Source: Circinella umbellata (lineage: Eukaryota > Mucoromycota > Mucoromycetes > Mucorales > Lichtheimiaceae). Taken from it: 64,000 nt of DNA. Positions 13,445 through 26,900 of this stretch are shown in pieces. The translations under genes and the position numbers were made by a program. The stretch is from assembly GCA_025093555.1 (NCBI GenBank), contig JAIWNF010000073.1, positions 62,001 to 126,000 on the forward strand, given 5' to 3'. The notes beneath the pieces are model-generated. The model ran no database searches. It had not been told where the DNA came from and was given only the letters and a program-made list of their open reading frames with translations. Position 1 is the first letter of the stretch, and each line of letters starts with the position of its first letter.

Positions 13445-14064
13445 CTTTTAGGTGTAAACATAGCACACACTTCTATCAAACAGTATAGATCAGAAGTAGG
13501 GATCCTCATGGTCCGGTTTCTTAAGAGAACCATTTAAAACCGACCTTTCGTAGGAGCTGAACCGAACCGAGAAGAACAGAAGAACCTACATTACTTTGGT
13601 GAAAGAAAAAAACAGAAATACCAAAATGTAAGTATTATACAGCACCAAAAGTTTTTATATGCATCCAACAAGTATAATGAAAGAAAATTACCTTAAAGCT
13701 TTTAGTAGAATGCAACGGTGCACTTTGTTATACACTTAGTCGCTTTAAAAATACCCGATTTGAAACAGTGTTGAAAAAATCAACTTTTGGTGTCCAAGTG
13801 ATCAAAAATACAATCACTCTCTCCAAAATGAACTTGAAAGAAGATTATTTATGGAAGTTTGTTGAATTGAGATCTGCGGATATACCTACAAACTGGAGTG
13901 ACCGTTTCAACTGGGTAAAGATGTTTGAACTAATTGCGACTTTATTTTAATGCCTGAAGGAAGAAGAAAGTGTTGATATGGAATTGAAGAAGGAAAATTC
14001 TGGGTTAACAGCTGTCCCAAAAGAAGAAACTCCTGCAGCTTTGTTAAGCTTTCCTGAATTATAA
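13445..14064 (+). pseudogene. Decayed protein-coding segment of unrecognised family
   Basis: The region reads like protein-coding sequence but is broken. The frame starting at 13445 is open to a TAA at 13535 and then open again to about 13680 (contains RPFVGAEPNREEQKNLHYFG). After that the reading shifts by one frame: from about 13681 it reads through VECNGALCYTLSRF, NTITLSKMNLKEDYLWKF, VELRSADIPTNWSDRFNW and VKMFELIATLF. A TAA at 13948 interrupts it, and coding-like sequence then continues (CLKEEEESVDMELKKE) to TAA at 14062-14064. Trp-rich, charge-alternating text of this quality is unlikely by chance. There is no good ATG. A GTAAGT at 13628 and a TTTTAG near 13706 could be an intron, but joining them does not restore the frame in my reading. 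I do not recognise the family. It could be a relic of a dispersed gene or element-encoded protein. Confidence 0.45.
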
Positions 14065-14544
14065 TGAAAACCGACTATATCTCTCAATTGATTATTAAAA
14101 AAATTCTATTGGTCTTGCAAAAATTCTATTAATTTCAACATTTCTATCATATTTGCCAAACCAAAATGTATATTACTATTCCCTACAAAAAGATATGTAT
14201 ATTAATTTTTCTCAATATATATATATTGAAGCGTTCAATGTGTGATTGACGTACTCCGTATAAAGATATAAAATAAAGAAGGAATAATACACTATATTAT
14301 TGTATTTTAATAATAAATTATATAATATAGAATAGAAATATGGATTGTGGGAGTTTTTATATTCAGGAATATTACGTCTGAATCCACAAAAAAGAAATCT
14401 TATAATGAGTTTAAGAGACTTTGTGCTCAAAGAAAACTATTGTTAGGTCAATTTAATTAATAAAAAACTAAAAGATTTAAAGGTAAAGATAGAACTGAAG
14501 AAAAGATTTCATTTGAAATTATTTGTGGGGTATTTATACCATTA

Positions 14545-14641
14545 GCAATGCCAGAAATATGGCATTGCTTTGGCGGAAATAAGATATTGCTTGGCCAAAA
14601 TTAAGGCATTGTTTGGGCAGAAAAATGACATTGTGTGAGCC
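14545..14641. repeat. Hairpin followed by imperfect 22-bp tandem repeats
   Basis: A perfect 8-bp inverted repeat, GCAATGCC-agaaatat-GGCATTGC (14545-14568), overlaps the start of a 22-bp direct repeat. Copies begin at 14561 (GGCATTGC...), 14583 (GATATTGC...), 14605 (GGCATTGT...) and 14627 (GACATTGT..., partial). The core of each unit is G-A/T-rich with a TTGGC/TTGGG block in the middle; the second unit carries the palindrome TTGGCCAA. Confidence 0.75.
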
Positions 14642-14680
14642 AATACAATTATGTATCACGCTTATTCGTGATACTATACT

Positions 14681-14725
14681 AATAATATTAATAATATTAA
14701 TAATATTAATAATATTAATAATACT
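14681..14725. repeat. 9-bp AT satellite (AATAATATT)
   Basis: Five head-to-tail copies of a 9-bp unit, AATAATATT, the last one ending ACT. It grades into degenerate GATAAT/GATAGT trinucleotide-like repeats up to about 14815. Open frames across it on both strands translate to Ile/Leu runs and are not genes. Confidence 0.85.
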
Positions 14726-15368
14726 ATTACTAATGATAATAATGATACTAATGATAATAGTGATAATAGTGATAATACGTAGTGATAATGATAGTATTGA
14801 TAATAATAAGTATAATAATAATATTGGAATAAAAATGTTTTCAATTTTTGTGCGTCACGATATATAGTATACGCATATATACTAGCATTACTAATTTTGA
14901 GCAATACATCTATTGGTAAATGGGTTATATGTTTTTTAGTCTCTTTGACATCTTTGTTATATGAGTGATAGTAAAGAAGAAGAATGTCAACAACCAATGT
15001 TAATACTGAATAAAGGTATCATACTTCTCTTGATCTTAAAAATAGATTTAGACACTTGCTGTCTTCCAAATCAGCTACGTACTTTATATAACTTCTTTAT
15101 CAAAGAAAGCCAATAAATCCCTTTCTCAAGTCATGTTTTGAAATATTTCTTAATTTGAAGCCCTCAAAATTACTGTGAGAGTGAAATTAAAGAGAATGTG
15201 AAAGCTGGCACTATGTTTTGTAACTATTTATGGAAAAAAACAAGTAAATTAACAGGATGGTCCACTGCATGGAAATAATTATATCATAGGATATTTATTG
15301 CGCAGCTATTTCTTTATTGTTAAATGATAATTGTTTTCTTTTATATCAATGTATGTAAGCAAACTAAA

Positions 15369-16256
15369 CTAATTAGTTAAAGCTGGAAACAAATTCTTAT
15401 TGTTTGTAAGCCATTGTTCCAAGGTTTCTGGTTCACGACCCAAAATCAAAGAAAGACCAGGAGAATAATTGTGATCCGGTTTAAAATCTTGAGCAAAATC
15501 ATAGGCCATCTTGTGAAATCCACTAAATATTTCGGTCAGCACACCGTATTGTTCCTGGATTGTACATTGTTTGTAGCCGATTGAATGATTAAAGACTTTG
15601 CTAAGAATCTGTGCGCGGTCGTTGTTGGACAATAGTTCACCAACCATTGGATAAATTGCATTACCATGCTTTTCAATAGGTTCAGTTAAAACAATAGCAG
15701 CTAAAGCACCAATATCACCAGGCGAAATCCACGCTTGAACAGTATGGAGTGGAGTTGCACTTACTAGTTGTCCTTGTACCTTGATGGATTGTTGTTGCCA
15801 TACAAGGTTTGACATGAAACGCCAGGGTCTGATACTCACATACGAACTATTATCATTTTGTGCTGCACGAATAGCTTCTTCAGAACGTAAATGGGCTTGA
15901 GCAACAAATGTGAATGGATATGCATCAATAGTAAGAGAGGATATATCCACAATTTGCTTAACACCTGCAGTATAAGCGATTTTGGATAAAATACCCTTGA
16001 TGCGAGGCATATTGCCGATATTTGCAACAAGTAAAAACAAACGAGTATGCCCAGTAATAGAGCTTTCAAAGGGGGCCAAGTCATCATAATCGCCTTTTAC
16101 AAGTGTTACATTTGGACGGTCTTTAAAATTGGATTTTTCAGGTTGACGAGTATATATTGTGACAGGAATACCTTGAGCCAATACGTCTTGTACAGCTTTG
16201 CTACCAACACCACCAGTTCCACCGATAAAATAGATACGTTCTTGTTGAGGTGACAT
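15369..16256 (-). CDS. NmrA-like / atypical SDR NAD(P)-binding protein
   Basis: A single uninterrupted frame of 295 residues, starting at MSPQQERIYFIGG; an upstream in-frame ATG at 16280 would add eight hydrophobic residues and is less likely. The N-terminus has the dinucleotide-binding strand-turn-helix with GGTGGVGS, then VTIYTRQPE (beta-2), VTLVKGDYDD and LFLLVANIG. Later motifs WRFMSNL, SPGDIGALAAIVL and the closing LSLILGREPETLEQWL match NmrA/isoflavone-reductase-like atypical SDR proteins. Such proteins act as NAD(P)H-dependent reductases or as redox-sensing regulators; the substrate cannot be told here. It is the only supported gene in the window without an intron, and it lies in gene-poor, repeat-bearing DNA, so horizontal or retro-derived origin is worth testing. 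Confidence 0.88.
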   Translation of the reverse strand: MSPQQERIYFIGGTGGVGSKAVQDVLAQGIPVTIYTRQPEKSNFKDRPNVTLVKGDYDDLAPFESSITGHTRLFLLVANIGNMPRIKGILSKIAYTAGVKQIVDISSLTIDAYPFTFVAQAHLRSEEAIRAAQNDNSSYVSIRPWRFMSNLVWQQQSIKVQGQLVSATPLHTVQAWISPGDIGALAAIVLTEPIEKHGNAIYPMVGELLSNNDRAQILSKVFNHSIGYKQCTIQEQYGVLTEIFSGFHKMAYDFAQDFKPDHNYSPGLSLILGREPETLEQWLTNNKNLFPALTN

Positions 16257-16982
16257 AAGTAAGTTAAAAAAATATATCAATAAGTGAATGGATAATTAAA
16301 TAAAAACCAAAATTATCTTTTTATATAATGTATCTTAGTTTGAAAGATGACAGCAATGCTATGCCTAATTTGTCATTTAGGGAAATCGATTACGTATCTA
16401 CGTTCATAATTAGAGTTTACGCATGCTGTTACTATATCGTCTATTAATCAAAGTTTGACAACACTCAAGCTTTTTATTTTTGACAGTAATAAACCGACTT
16501 TGCTCCAGCATAAGATTTAGATGATATTTAAAAAGAAAATAACGGCTGCTAAGTTCTTCCTTGGACCGCGTGTTATATGATATATAATTATGAAGGTATA
16601 TCAATTACGTAATTAAGTGGTTTGAAATAATCTTTGCAAAATGCGCTAGTATAACGACAGTATACTTGTACTTCTACCCTAATAATCCGCATCAAATAAG
16701 CTTATATATTGTAGTACGTATTTCTTGGCTGATTAATTCTCCTAGTGAAGAATAAATTATGGTAATTTATGTGTTTTATCAACATTCATTTCACATCTAT
16801 TCATGATAATAAAAGACATACGTAATAATTCATGAAATTATTGTCTTAAGGTATTGTAATTATATACAAAGATTGACTGTAAGCCTTTTTGGTCCTTAAA
16901 CATTCCATATTTGAATACTGCTAATAAAAGTTTTTTAACGCTTTCAAATGTGTCATATAGTAATTTTTATATACTTGATAAA

Positions 16983-17008
16983 ATACCGGTGATTCGATAG
17001 ACCGGTAT
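16983..17008. repeat. Perfect dyad ATACCGGT-N10-ACCGGTAT
   Basis: Two 8-bp perfect inverted arms are separated by GATTCGATAG. Another CCGGTGAACTGG follows at once and a TTACCGGA lies 20 bp further on, making a cluster of CCGG sites in otherwise AT-rich DNA. It lies about 730 bp upstream of the NmrA-like start codon. A binding-site role is only a guess. Confidence 0.6.
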
Positions 17009-17622
17009 CCGGTGAACTGGCTCAGATTTTTACCGGATTTATAATAATAGTATTTTACTGTTTTATAAAAAATTGCTCTTTTTATTGTTAAAATCAGTAA
17101 TACGAGCTCGCTTAGACCCCATCTCAGGCTATTCATTTGTTTCCAATTGGTTAATCCGTTTGCGCACCAATTAACAATATCGAATTCTTTCTTGTTGTCA
17201 AAAGAAAATCCGTCAGCAAATTGTGGATACTAACGTCTCTTTTTTGCTCGTTTTAAACGGATTCTTTTTTCTCAGCTTAGCTATGTTCTTGTTCATTATC
17301 ATTATATATGTAGTTATGCCGTCGATGCAATTCCTTTCTGCACATTTTTCGACTGCTAACCATTATCTATATTAATATACACTTTTGTTGTTAATTCATT
17401 ATTGACCCAATTTTTGGTTCATTGCCACTATTTCATGAATATTATTACTTTTATCACTAAAAATTAACTCACAGTAGCAAAGTTATATTGAGAAGTTGGG
17501 TACATTAAATGAACTGTCATCTTTTTTTTTTATTATCTTGATTGCTCATCTTAATCTAATCATACATAGTATATCTTCAAGTATGTTCTGTCTATTTACT
17601 AGCGGGGTCACAAAAGTTAAAT

Positions 17623-17687
17623 CAGTGTTTCGCTAAACCGGTACAGACTTCATATATTGAGAGTACAGGTTTAGCGAAAAATCACTG
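17623..17687. repeat. Imperfect inverted repeat, arms 22-25 bp
   Basis: The left arm (17623-17644, CAGTG...CGCTAAACCGGTAC) and right arm (17663-17687, GTACAGGTTTAGCG...CACTG) are reverse complements apart from one mismatch and a three-base length difference. The spacer is 18 bases. A transcript would fold into a stable stem-loop. It could also be a small miniature element. Confidence 0.7.
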
Positions 17688-18114
17688 TAAATGTACTTTT
17701 TATAGCTTGTAGATTCGATGTTTCACTGCTACACGGAGAATGTATAATATATAAGAAATTCTGCTATTTTGAGTTTGAGAAAGAATGATTAATGAATAAA
17801 TATGTAATATATCTTACTGTTATAAAATTATTTAAATACAATAGTTATAGGTAGCAAGTTTATTGGATGCTGGGCCTACGCACTGATTCAAAACACTCTA
17901 TTTTAGCATAAGCCTTGGGGAAGCTTCATGCTGCATATTAACAAATGCCAGACGATTCCAGTTTGATTGGCTGACATTTATCCTTCTTCACTCTCCACAT
18001 CCCCGCCTAAACCATTTGCTTGGCATCTTTTCTCTTCCTCTCTTTTTTTCTTTTTCCTATACATATTATATACCACAGCTGTCTAACTTTTTGGACATAA
18101 AAACAAAATATAAA

Positions 18115-19120
18115 ATGAACAGATTATTCGGTAGTAATAAACGAGCTCCTAAAGCAACATTAAATGACGCAATATCTTCTGTAATAATACTCAATACTTT
18201 TCTTTTCTTATGAGCTTGATAATCGAATTGCTACAAGTTTTTGAGTAACTAATATTTATAATAGACGGACGTACGATCCGATGCCGTTGAAGTCAAAATT
18301 CGTAAATTAGACGCTGAATTGACACGATATCGAGATCAAATGAAGAAAATGCGTGAAGGACCAGCTAAGGTTTGATATTATATATATTGGATAGATGGAA
18401 AAGAAAAAAGAAAAAGAAAAGAATGTTTGATTGACATAAGTTACGATTTAATTATAATGTAGAAATCCGTTCAACAGAAAGCATTGCGAGTACTAAAACA
18501 AAGAAAACTGTAAGCTATTATTTCAAAAAGAAGGAAATTGCTTATTACTTTTAAATACTGATATGAAAGGGAATAGGTACGAATCACAACGAGATAATCT
18601 CCAACAACAATCATTTAATATGGAACAAGCACAAATGACAACTGAAAATTTACGTAATGTCATGGCAACCGTGGATGCTATGCAAACAGCGAATAAGGAA
18701 ATGAAGAAACAATATAAGAATGTCAATTTGGATAAGATTGATGTAAGTCTTAAAAGTTACTTTTATACATGTTAAATAAAAATATCATTCAATTAAACAT
18801 GTACAAAATCTTATCCCAAAATATAGCAATTACAAGACGAAATGGAAGATTTGATAGATCAAGCAAACGAAGTACAAGAATCTCTTGGACGATCCTATAA
18901 CTTACCCGATGATATAGATGAAGAGGATTTGGAAGCAGAATTGGATGCATTGGGTGATGAATTGAATTTTGACGAAGAAGAAGTACCATCCTATTTACAA
19001 GAAGATGTAACAGAAGAACTGCCTAAAGCATCAGAAGCAGATCCAACACAACAAAAGAATGATGTGCAGTTGGATGAGTTCGGTTTGCCGATAGCAGCAC
19101 AAACACCTATGAAAGCCTAA
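18115..19120 (+). CDS. VPS60: ESCRT-III-associated Vps60/CHMP5 (SNF7 family)
   Basis: Regulator of Vps4 and Vta1 in multivesicular-body sorting at late endosomes. Exons: 18115-18180, 18265-18369, 18463-18509, 18577-18742, 18827-19120. They encode about 225 residues, the usual size. The start [16 protein letters not shown] is the family's signature N-terminus. The basic coiled-coil core follows ([66 protein letters not shown]). The acidic C-terminal half has [38 protein letters not shown] and VDEFGLP-like [13 protein letters not shown], which distinguishes Vps60/CHMP5 from Snf7 and Vps20. Confidence 0.96.
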
Positions 19121-19342
19121 ATAAATAATTAAAAAAATAAGAAGTAATCTGGGCTTAATGTAACTCTTTTATTTTACCCCCTTGAGCTCAATATTATTAT
19201 TTTATATTCTCTCTTTCTCTTTTATACAAATTTCTTTCCACTCCCCGCTTCATTCATCATCATTATTACTATCATCATCTTCTTTCTTTTGTAAATGGCT
19301 TTGATAACATAAAAATAATAATATTATTTTATATATCATATT

Positions 19343-20759
19343 ATGGACAATCATTCGGTATATATGAATTATTTTCATTACTGTAAATAAATAAATGAGT
19401 ATATATATATATATATACTTGAAAAAAAAATGACATTATTATTCATTATATATATATCAACAAGTCCACCTGATAATAATAACATATATCGTATAATAGT
19501 TTAGTCAATCAGAATTACTACTTTTGACAGGTTCAAAAGATCAAGATGTTCAAGTACATACACCCGATGTTCCCCCCGAATCAACACGACTTTATCCAAA
19601 ACTTGTTGGTTCTCATTGGGAATGTTATATTACAAGCGATTATTTGATATTAGGGCGAAGTCCAGGTCCTGATGCACCTCCACCACGGAGTGGACGTCAA
19701 CATCGTGTCGATGTCGATTTTGGATCTCATAGACGTGATGTATCACGGCGACATGCTGATATCCGATTCCACAATAGCAAGCAACGATGGGAATTACGAA
19801 TTTATGGTAGAAATGGAGTTAAAGTGAATAATGTATTAAAACGACCTAAAACTGGATCTATTGTATTAAACACGGGTTCTTTACTTGAAATTGGAGATAA
19901 CCGTTGTGTGTTTATATTGCCCGATCGGTCTGCACCCGTGACAACTTTGGATAGTCGATTAGAAAATCTTATTATGGATGCGTTTAAGGACCAAGATTTG
20001 TTGGATACAACGGCAGTTGTGGATTATGTAAATCAAAATGCTACCAACAAGACAGTGACAACAACAACATCTGAAGAGCAACAAGAAGAACAGGATACGG
20101 CAACTGGATATGATCGCGCTTCGGTATTGCATGCGCTTGTTTTAAGTAAACAATTTCAATTGAAGGGTCAAGAATGGTGTATACGTCAAGAAGAACAACG
20201 GCGCCAGCAAAGATCAGTACAAACAGTTTCACCCTCCATATCTTCACAGCAACAAAAGCAACTACAATGTCAACCATCTCAACAAGATCTTTGTAAACAA
20301 ATGAGTTTAGATGATATTGAGTACGATTATGGAGATGAACAAAATTCATACCGATTTGTTGGTTCTGAAGAACCTACACAACAAAAACCACAACAATCCC
20401 GTCGAGTAGTAAAAAAATCATTAGGTGTGAGTGTTCAACAAATATATTCAACATGGGTAGCAGCAAAAAAACGAAACTTGGATCATGATTCTAACAATAC
20501 AAATGATAATCCACGACCAAAACGATTTGTATCATATAATCCAGGTAACGTTATTTTTATATATACCGGATGAATGAAAATAAAAATGAATGTTAAATGA
20601 TGATGATAATTATTTATATAATATATACATTTATATATTATGTATGTATATCATCTTTGGTATTCCTTAACCTCTTTAGAAATTGATAACCCGTGGAAAG
20701 ATGTGATGTGGCGAGAATTACGTTCTTTTAATTCAACAACTCAGTTTAGCATAGAGTGA
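19343..20759 (+). CDS. FHA-domain protein, FHL1/forkhead-associated type
   Basis: Main exon 19531-20544 and last exon 20680-20759 (ending TQFSIE) are clear. The main exon has no in-frame ATG before the FHA domain, so a short upstream coding exon is needed. The best candidate is 19343-19382 (MDNHSVYMNYFHY plus one base, donor GTAAAT). An alternative is a four-base ATG-A exon at 19394-19397 before GTATAT. The FHA domain spans about residues 30-130: YLILGRSPG, VDVDFGSHRRDVSRRHADI, LRIYGRNGVKVNNV, NTGSLLEIGDNRCVFILP. It binds phosphothreonine, and this version most resembles those of FHL1 and FOXK proteins. No forkhead domain follows; the rest is Gln-rich with an acidic patch. Role unassigned, perhaps transcriptional. 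Confidence 0.78.
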
Positions 20760-23014
<2,255 letters not shown>

Positions 23015-23958
23015 AAAGTGAAAAAGAAAATGATACATTTTTTTTTCGCATAACATTTTCCACACCCAACAAAAGACCCACTTCACATAACACACACCCA
23101 ACATTATATAAATATACACACATAACACACAACTCTTTACACAAGAATTTTATGAACATTTATAAAATATATATATACAAAAAAAAGATATTTATTCTTT
23201 TGTCAGTAACAGCACAAACATTTAAAAATAAATAACTTGTTTTTCTTTATTATTTTGTTATTTTTAACCGAATATTATATAATTCAAGGGTTACCGAATT
23301 GTTCGATTATATGAAGACAACGTGTTCTATATCGGTGGGAAAGAGCAATAAAACAAAATAATTAGGTACCAAAATAAGAAGGGGGGAGGGGGGTCACCAA
23401 AAAAATGCTTTGCTTTCTTTTTTTTTTGTGAAACATTTATAATATACCGCATTTGAATTACATAAAGCGTTTTCTTGTGTATGTGTGCTTCCGGAAACTA
23501 TTTAATTATAAGGGAAAAACATGACTTCTTTATCATACACACATCGGTCTATAATGTTTCACAAGGAAAGAAAAGTAAAGACAAGGAAAAGGATATATTA
23601 ACATTTGTATAATACTTTTATACTGTGTTTCTTCCATTAATTTAATGATTTTCCTTGTTGTTATTTTAATAGGTCATGCTTTTTTTTTATTCTTTTTCAC
23701 GGAATCCTAATAAACATTAAACAGCGGAATTTATTCTACTTTAGAAGCTTTTAGTCCTTTTAACCCCCAGCGTTGATTTCTGTATTTATATATTAAAGGT
23801 CTTGTGGAAAAAAAACACTTTCTTCGTTGTTCTTTTCTTCTTTCTTCTCTTTTCTTTCTCCTTATTTAGCGAGAATCTTTTCTTTTTTTCTTTATATATT
23901 GTTGTTTTCTTTCTCTCTTTTACGTATTATATATATATATATATAACAAGTAAACAAT
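23015..23958. other. Intergenic region
   Basis: 3' flank of GER1 and upstream region of the trehalose gene. It includes a G-rich run at 23380-23393 with two AGGGG pentamers, and a long pyrimidine-rich leader (about 23818-23925). The CA-rich segment at 23060-23140 is probably 3' untranslated sequence. Confidence 0.55.
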
Positions 23959-26900
23959 ATGGTCAATGAGCATTTAACTCCAGAAAAGGTAGCTTCTTAC
24001 CTTCCATTCTCAGGTTTACAGCCCGATATTCCTGGGCGTATCATCAATGTAACCCATCAAATTCCATATAATATTATTCGAAAAAAAAATACCTCTCTCG
24101 ATTATCCACCATTAGTGGCAACACCTAATAATGATGATGATAATAATAATGGCACGGGAACAAAAGATGTTAATGACGATGAATCAGGTGCACCTATAAG
24201 TAAAGTATCACGTAGACATCATCGACAACACACCTTACGCGCCAAATTTCATGTTAATGATTGGACTGTTGTACAACGTCGAGGCCATACTGCGTTATAC
24301 AGTGGCTTACAAAGTTTAAACAAGGATTATGAAACAATACATATTGGATGGACTGGACCTATTAAAGATGATATGAGAACCAACAAAAAATCATCGACAG
24401 AAGCAGTATCAGCAACGGACAAATTGGCTCTTAGACAACTTTTGTGGGATACGGGAAAGATCGTACCAATATTTCTCGAGAGTCAATCACGTGGGCATTA
24501 CGAAGGTTATTGTAAGGAGGTCTTGTGGCCATTGTTTCACTATGTTGTATGGTCAACAGCCACAGACGGTCGTGCCGAGAAACGGAATTGGGCCGATTAT
24601 AAGGCTGTGAATCAACAATTTGCACAGACCATCATTGATCACTATCGTCCTGGTGATATCAGTAAGTTATTATTATTTTTTTATTACATTTATATCTATA
24701 CAGTATATAACTCATTTTTTTTCTTTGTATAATAATATAATAACTAGTTTGGATCCATGATTATCATTTATTACTTGTACCTGAAATGGTCCGTAAAGCG
24801 ATTCCTGATGCAACTATCGGTGTCTTTTTTCATGCAACATTTCCAAGCTCAGAAATCTTTCGATGCTTGACAAGTAAAGTATCCCTATTATTATTATAAA
24901 GTTCATAATGGATCCGAAAAGCAAAAAAAAAAAAAAAAGAGGGGGGGGGATAATAATTAATGAATTATTTTGTGTGTGAAAAGCTGTATGTGCGTGTGAT
25001 AGATTGTTTGACTAACCTTAAATTTGCGTTATTTTATATTCTTCTTCTTTTCGATTCTCTTTTCTTAAATAAATAATAAATAACATTTAGCCCGAAATGA
25101 AATTCTGCAAGGTATTCTAGGTGCCAACTTGATTGGGTTCCAGGTAATTCCGTAAACAGAGAAAAGCAGTAATAAAAAAAATTACAACCCCCCCCCCCAA
25201 AAAAAAGCCTAATAGCCCAAACTAACAATGTACATTACAGACATTTGCTTATACCCGTCATTTCATATCATCATCCACACGTGTTCTTGGTTGCGAATCA
25301 ACTTTAACTGGCGTCAATTTTAATGGTGAAGTTGTTTCTGCCGGTACATTCCCTATCGGTATTGATGTTGAACGTGTCTATACATATTGTAAACAACCTC
25401 AAGTTCAACCCAAAATATCCAGTATTCGAGAAATGTATCAAAACAGACGCATTATTATTGGCCGTGACAAACTTGATGCAACCAAAGGTATCATACAAAA
25501 ATTACATGCCTTTGAAAAATTCTTGCACGATTATCCAGAATGGCGTAACAAGGTCGTTTTGATCCAAGTGACGACACCCACTCATGGTGATCATGGCAAA
25601 CTGGAAAGCAAAATTTCAGAAACAGTCAGTCATATTAATGGCATGTATGGTTCCTTGGAGTTTACACCGATTCATTACTTTCATCAAGACATTGATCGTG
25701 ATGAATATTATGCTTTGTTATCGGTAGCAGATGTTGGATTAATTACAAGTGTTCGAGATGGAATGAACACAACTTCATTTGAATATATTATTTGTCAACA
25801 TGAAACATCTCAAGGACCTTTAATTTTGTCGGAATTTACTGGAACGGCTGGATCCCTGAGTGCCGCCCTTTTAGTGAATCCATGGGATTATGCGGGTGTT
25901 GCAAAGGCGATCAATGATGCTCTAGTCATGTCACCCGAAGAAAAACAAACCCGCCATGAGGTAATAATATTTACTGGTTTTGGTTTTTATATTTTCACAT
26001 CACCTTTCTTCCTTTTATTTATGTCTCATCATAATTACACCCAATGAACGGGATTTATATATACATATATATTTAGCAATTGTACAAACATGTCACAAGT
26101 CACACTGCCGCATTCTGGGCCCATTCTTTTGTGACACAGCTTGTGAGTACAAGTGAAAAACAATCATTACAGCCTCAATCCGCTCAAGAATTAAACCTTC
26201 AAGAAACTTCCGGTGCTTATAATAGAGCGCAAAAGCGATTATTACTTTTTGATTATGATGTAAGATAGCATACATATAAGAAAAATTTTGTTTATTGAAC
26301 ATCACTATCATCAGTTATATTGAAATATTGCTATGGTTATTTATATCATTTTATTAATATTAGGGAACATTGGCACCCATTGTTTCGGTTCCATCAGACG
26401 CTAAACCATCCACTGCTATGTTGGAAGCATTACAAAAACTATGTAATGATCCTAAAAATCAAGTATGGGTGATATCAGGACGTGATCAAGAAACATTAGA
26501 TAATTGGCTTGGTGATGTCAAGAACTTGGGATTAAGTGCAGAACATGGTTGTTATATTAAACAAACTGGTGACTCATGGGAAAATATTGTTGAGCAAGTG
26601 GATATGAGTTGGAAAGAAGAAGTTAGCAAGATTTTCAATTACTATACAGAACGAACGCAAGGTAGTTTTATTGAATATAAGAAATCATCGATTACATGGC
26701 ATTACCGTCTTGCTGATGTTGAATATGGGTAACGTATTTTTATTTCATGGAAATGTTCAAAGCATTAAATGATATTTGATGTCTTTTTTTTCTAACAACA
26801 AGTAATCTTTTAAATGAATAATATGTACGTATATAGTAAATTTCAAGCTAAAGAATGCCAAAACCATTTAGAAAATAATATTGTATCCAAACTTCCAGTT

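Larger units (their letters stand above)
14065..15368. other. Gene-poor, repeat-bearing region
   Basis: AT-rich DNA between the decayed coding segment and the NmrA-like gene. It contains a hairpin with 22-bp tandem repeats (14545-14641) and a 9-bp satellite (14681-14725), annotated separately. No gene was recognised. Confidence 0.6.
16257..18114. other. Gene-poor intergenic region with inverted repeats
   Basis: AT-rich spacer between the divergently oriented NmrA-like gene and VPS60. It holds a CCGG-containing dyad (16983-17008) and an imperfect 22-25 bp inverted repeat (17623-17687), annotated separately. Short open frames on the minus strand at 16410-16604 and 16921-17136 show no family resemblance. 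Confidence 0.6.

Noticed and set aside
14613..14997. Ile/Leu/Tyr-rich frames on both strands
   Set aside because: They are translations of the 9-bp AT satellite and its degenerate extension.
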